Positions 6,566-8,223 of a stretch of 8,223 bases of DNA are shown here, piece after piece. Below the pieces are notes generated by a model. It had not been told where the DNA came from. It did no database searches and saw only the letters and a program-made list of their open reading frames with translations. The stretch comes from Planctomycetota bacterium (lineage in GTDB: Bacteria > Planctomycetota > Brocadiia > JAJRTI01). Numbering within the stretch: position 1 is the stretch's first letter; the number at the start of each line of letters is the position of its first letter. The DNA is taken from positions 1 through 8,223 of the forward strand of contig JAJRTI010000478.1 of assembly GCA_024278415.1 (NCBI GenBank). The letters run 5' to 3'. Made by a program: the position numbers and the translations under genes.

Positions 6566-8002
6566 TCACTTCGCCTTCAACACCATGTATCCGTCGTTGG
6601 TCACGATGAGCGCGTCGTCGCTGCCGGCGCCGCGGGCGAAGTCCTTGAACTGCTCGACCGTCTCGACGGGTCGCTTGTTGAACTCTTGGACGACCATGCC
6701 CTCGCGGAACCCGGCCGCGTGTGCGGGGCTCCCCACGTGGACCTTAGTCACGACCACGCCCCTTTGGACCTTGAGGCCGAACTTGCGCACGTGGCCATCG
6801 TTGATCTGCTCGACTTCGAGCCCGCGCCAAGCCTTGGGCCCGAAGCGGCTGATCATGAGGCGCTTCACGTCCTTGCGGCCGACCGTGAGCGTGAGCGGCA
6901 CAGTCTTGCCGTCGCGCAAGACTTCGACAGGGACTTTGTCGCCGGGATGGAGCGACTCGGCGAGGACGCGGAACTCGTAGCCGGAGCGGAATTTCTTCTT
7001 GTTGATGGACAGCAGCACGTCGCCGCGCTTGAGCCCAGCCTTCTCTGCGGGGCTGCCCTTGGCCACGAGGTCCACGAGCACTCCGCTCTGCGCCTTCACG
7101 CCCAGCGTCTTGGCGAGGTCGGGCGTCAGCTCCTTGGTGCGCAAGCCCACGTACCCACGCGCGATCTGGAGCCCGCGGCTGAGCTTGTCGATGATGTCCT
7201 TGATGCCCTCGCTCATGGGGATGGCGAACGCGATGCCTTGGCTGCCCTTGCTCATGGTGAAGATGGCCACGTTGATGCCGATCACCTCGCTGCGCAGGTT
7301 CACGAGCGGGCCGCCGCTATTGCCGGGGTTGACGGCCGCGTCGGTCTGGATGAGGCCGGTCAGCGCGCGGTGGTCGCCGCGGGGCGTGAGCATGCGGTCG
7401 AGCGCGCTCACGTGGCCCATGGTGCGCGAGGGCTGCGGGTCTTGCCCCACGCCGAAGGGATGGCCGAACGCGATGACAAACTGGCCCACGCGCACCTTTT
7501 CGGCCTCGCCGAATTTGGCCGCCTTGAGTTCCCGGCCAGCGTCGATCTTCAGCACGGCCAAGTCGACGCGCGAGTCCGAGCCCAGCACTTTCGCCTTGAA
7601 CACCTCGCCACTCTCCAGGCGCACGGTCGCTTCGGTCTGGCCGGACACGACGTGCTCGTTGGTGAGGATGAGGCCGGACGGGTCGAATATCAAACCGGAG
7701 CCTATGCCCAGAGGATAGGGGGACTTGTTGTTCTTCTCACCGAAGAACTTGCGGTTGAAGTCCTCGAACGGATCGGGCCGCTCGAAGAGCAGGCCCTCGT
7801 CGCGGTGCAGCTTCTTCACCGCCGCGGTCACCCGCACCACGGCCGGGGACACGTCCGCGCACACCTTCACGAACGCGTTGTCGAGCGCATCGATGAACGA
7901 CGGCTCGCCCGCGGTCGCGCGGCCGCACAGTGCGAAGAGCGCAGCGGCGCACACAATGGGCTTGAACGGTAGATGGCGGTCTTGGTTGTTCCTGGACATC
8001 AT
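6566..8002 (-). CDS. HtrA/DegP-family periplasmic serine protease with two PDZ domains
   Basis: A 478-residue trypsin-like protease that degrades or refolds damaged envelope proteins. From ATG 8002 it begins MMSRNNQ and has a signal peptide with a hydrophobic core (VCAAALFAL) and a likely cleavage after ATA, before GEPSF. The protease domain has the complete triad: H117 in LTNEHVV, D147 in DSRVDLAVLKID and S229 in NPGNSGGPLV. PDZ1 covers about residues 284-376 and PDZ2 about 392-474, as in DegP/DegQ; DegS-type proteins have one PDZ and a membrane anchor. A loop at about 66-95 (RDEGLLFERPDPFEDFNRKF) matches the LA-loop region. The frame runs up to 8080, but GAGGA lies 8 nt before ATG 8002 and the signal peptide starts there, so I reject the 26-residue extension. 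The paralog (degP, degQ or mucD) cannot be decided. Confidence 0.95.
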   Translation of the reverse strand: MMSRNNQDRHLPFKPIVCAAALFALCGRATAGEPSFIDALDNAFVKVCADVSPAVVRVTAAVKKLHRDEGLLFERPDPFEDFNRKFFGEKNNKSPYPLGIGSGLIFDPSGLILTNEHVVSGQTEATVRLESGEVFKAKVLGSDSRVDLAVLKIDAGRELKAAKFGEAEKVRVGQFVIAFGHPFGVGQDPQPSRTMGHVSALDRMLTPRGDHRALTGLIQTDAAVNPGNSGGPLVNLRSEVIGINVAIFTMSKGSQGIAFAIPMSEGIKDIIDKLSRGLQIARGYVGLRTKELTPDLAKTLGVKAQSGVLVDLVAKGSPAEKAGLKRGDVLLSINKKKFRSGYEFRVLAESLHPGDKVPVEVLRDGKTVPLTLTVGRKDVKRLMISRFGPKAWRGLEVEQINDGHVRKFGLKVQRGVVVTKVHVGSPAHAAGFREGMVVQEFNKRPVETVEQFKDFARGAGSDDALIVTNDGYMVLKAK

Positions 8003-8010
8003 GGGGATTG

Positions 8011-8015
8011 TCCTC
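8011..8015 (-). promoter_or_regulatory. Ribosome binding site of the HtrA gene
   Basis: GAGGA on the - strand, 8 nt before ATG 8002. It decides between that start and the longer open frame reaching 8080, whose extra residues overlap a hairpin and lack protein-like character. Confidence 0.7.
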
Positions 8016-8022
8016 TTGCTGA

Positions 8023-8068
8023 CAGAGCGGGCTTCGCCCGCACCCGGGAGCGGCTCCCGAAGCCTCTG
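8023..8068 (-). promoter_or_regulatory. Hairpin in the HtrA gene leader
   Basis: GGCTTCG (8030-8036) pairs with CGAAGCC (8058-8064), and the flanks CAGAG (8023-8027) and TCTG (8065-8068) can extend it. Competing inner hairpins are GCGGGC-TTC-GCCCGC (8027-8041) and GGGAG-CGG-CTCCC (8046-8058). The mutually exclusive stems begin 8 nt from the ribosome binding site, so they could influence translation. No known riboswitch or thermosensor class is recognised. Confidence 0.35.
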
Positions 8069-8100
8069 CTCTTTACCCATAACTTGGGGTGCAGGTCTGA

Positions 8101-8223
8101 ACGTACGTAGTAAACTGGGCGTTCATTCCCGTGGTGCGCCGGCGCAGAATGCACATGCGCCGAAGGCGCATCACAACATAGCCCAGTGCAAGCTCGTTCG
8201 GTCGCGTCAGCGGGCGAACGAGC
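8101..8223. repeat. Hairpin-rich region upstream of the HtrA gene, cut by the window edge
   Basis: Perfect small palindromes follow one another: ACGTACGT (8101-8108), TGCGCCGGCGCA (8135-8146), ATGCGCC-GAA-GGCGCAT (8155-8171) and GCTCGTTCG / CGAACGAGC (8192-8200 and 8215-8223, 14-nt loop). ACTGGGC (8114-8120) also pairs with GCCCAGT (8181-8187) around the middle two. The last could be the terminator of a gene beyond the edge. I see no confident promoter for the HtrA gene and no coding frame here. Confidence 0.4.

Noticed and set aside
6290..7972. Long + strand open frame antisense to the HtrA gene
   Set aside because: Same composition effect: it also runs through the REPIN-like repeat and the 7-bp tandem repeat, and the - strand protease has intact catalytic motifs.
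7878..7999. Lipoprotein signal in the HtrA N-terminus (FALC)
   Set aside because: Leucine directly before the cysteine does not fit a lipobox, and a better signal peptidase I site (ATA, then GEP) follows.

Overview
The window reads as chromosome from a GC-rich, probably Gram-negative bacterium known mainly from environmental DNA. The genes show no species-specific marker. A PVC-like or similar deep-branching lineage is only a guess, from the style of the large secreted-type protein at the left edge and the palindromic intergenic repeats. There are six protein genes: one on the + strand, cut by the left edge, and five on the - strand. I see no rRNA, tRNA or CRISPR array.

Left to right: (1) 1-579 is the C-terminal end of a + strand protein with a carboxypeptidase-regulatory-like beta fold. 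It converges on (2) a small exported or membrane protein at 649-1062 (-), and the two share one strong hairpin at 607-641 that probably terminates both. (3) 1063-1676 has no convincing gene but holds a dense cluster of palindromes around repeated GCATGC. (4) 1677-3519 (-) is a two-gene unit with overlapping ends: an OLD/RecF-like AAA ATPase followed by a small TOPRIM-like protein. (5) alaS (3625-6270, -) is a full-length alanyl-tRNA synthetase. (6) The alaS/htrA spacer (6271-6565) carries paired leader hairpins, a REPIN-like nested inverted repeat and a 7-bp G-tract repeat. (7) An HtrA/DegP-family periplasmic protease occupies 6566-8002 (-), with a hairpin-rich upstream region running to the right edge.

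Reading on the - strand the order is htrA, alaS, ATPase, TOPRIM gene, small exported gene. alaS and htrA are housekeeping and protein-quality-control genes of high GC (hand count 74% for 4081-4200). The ATPase/TOPRIM unit has visibly lower GC (57% for 2281-2460) and looks like an accessory insertion just downstream of alaS. By family logic it is the best candidate here for an uncharacterised system: a split ATPase plus TOPRIM effector resembling anti-phage modules such as PARIS, AbiL/Rlo or OLD-type nucleases. That role is inference; no phage or defence neighbour in the window supports it independently.
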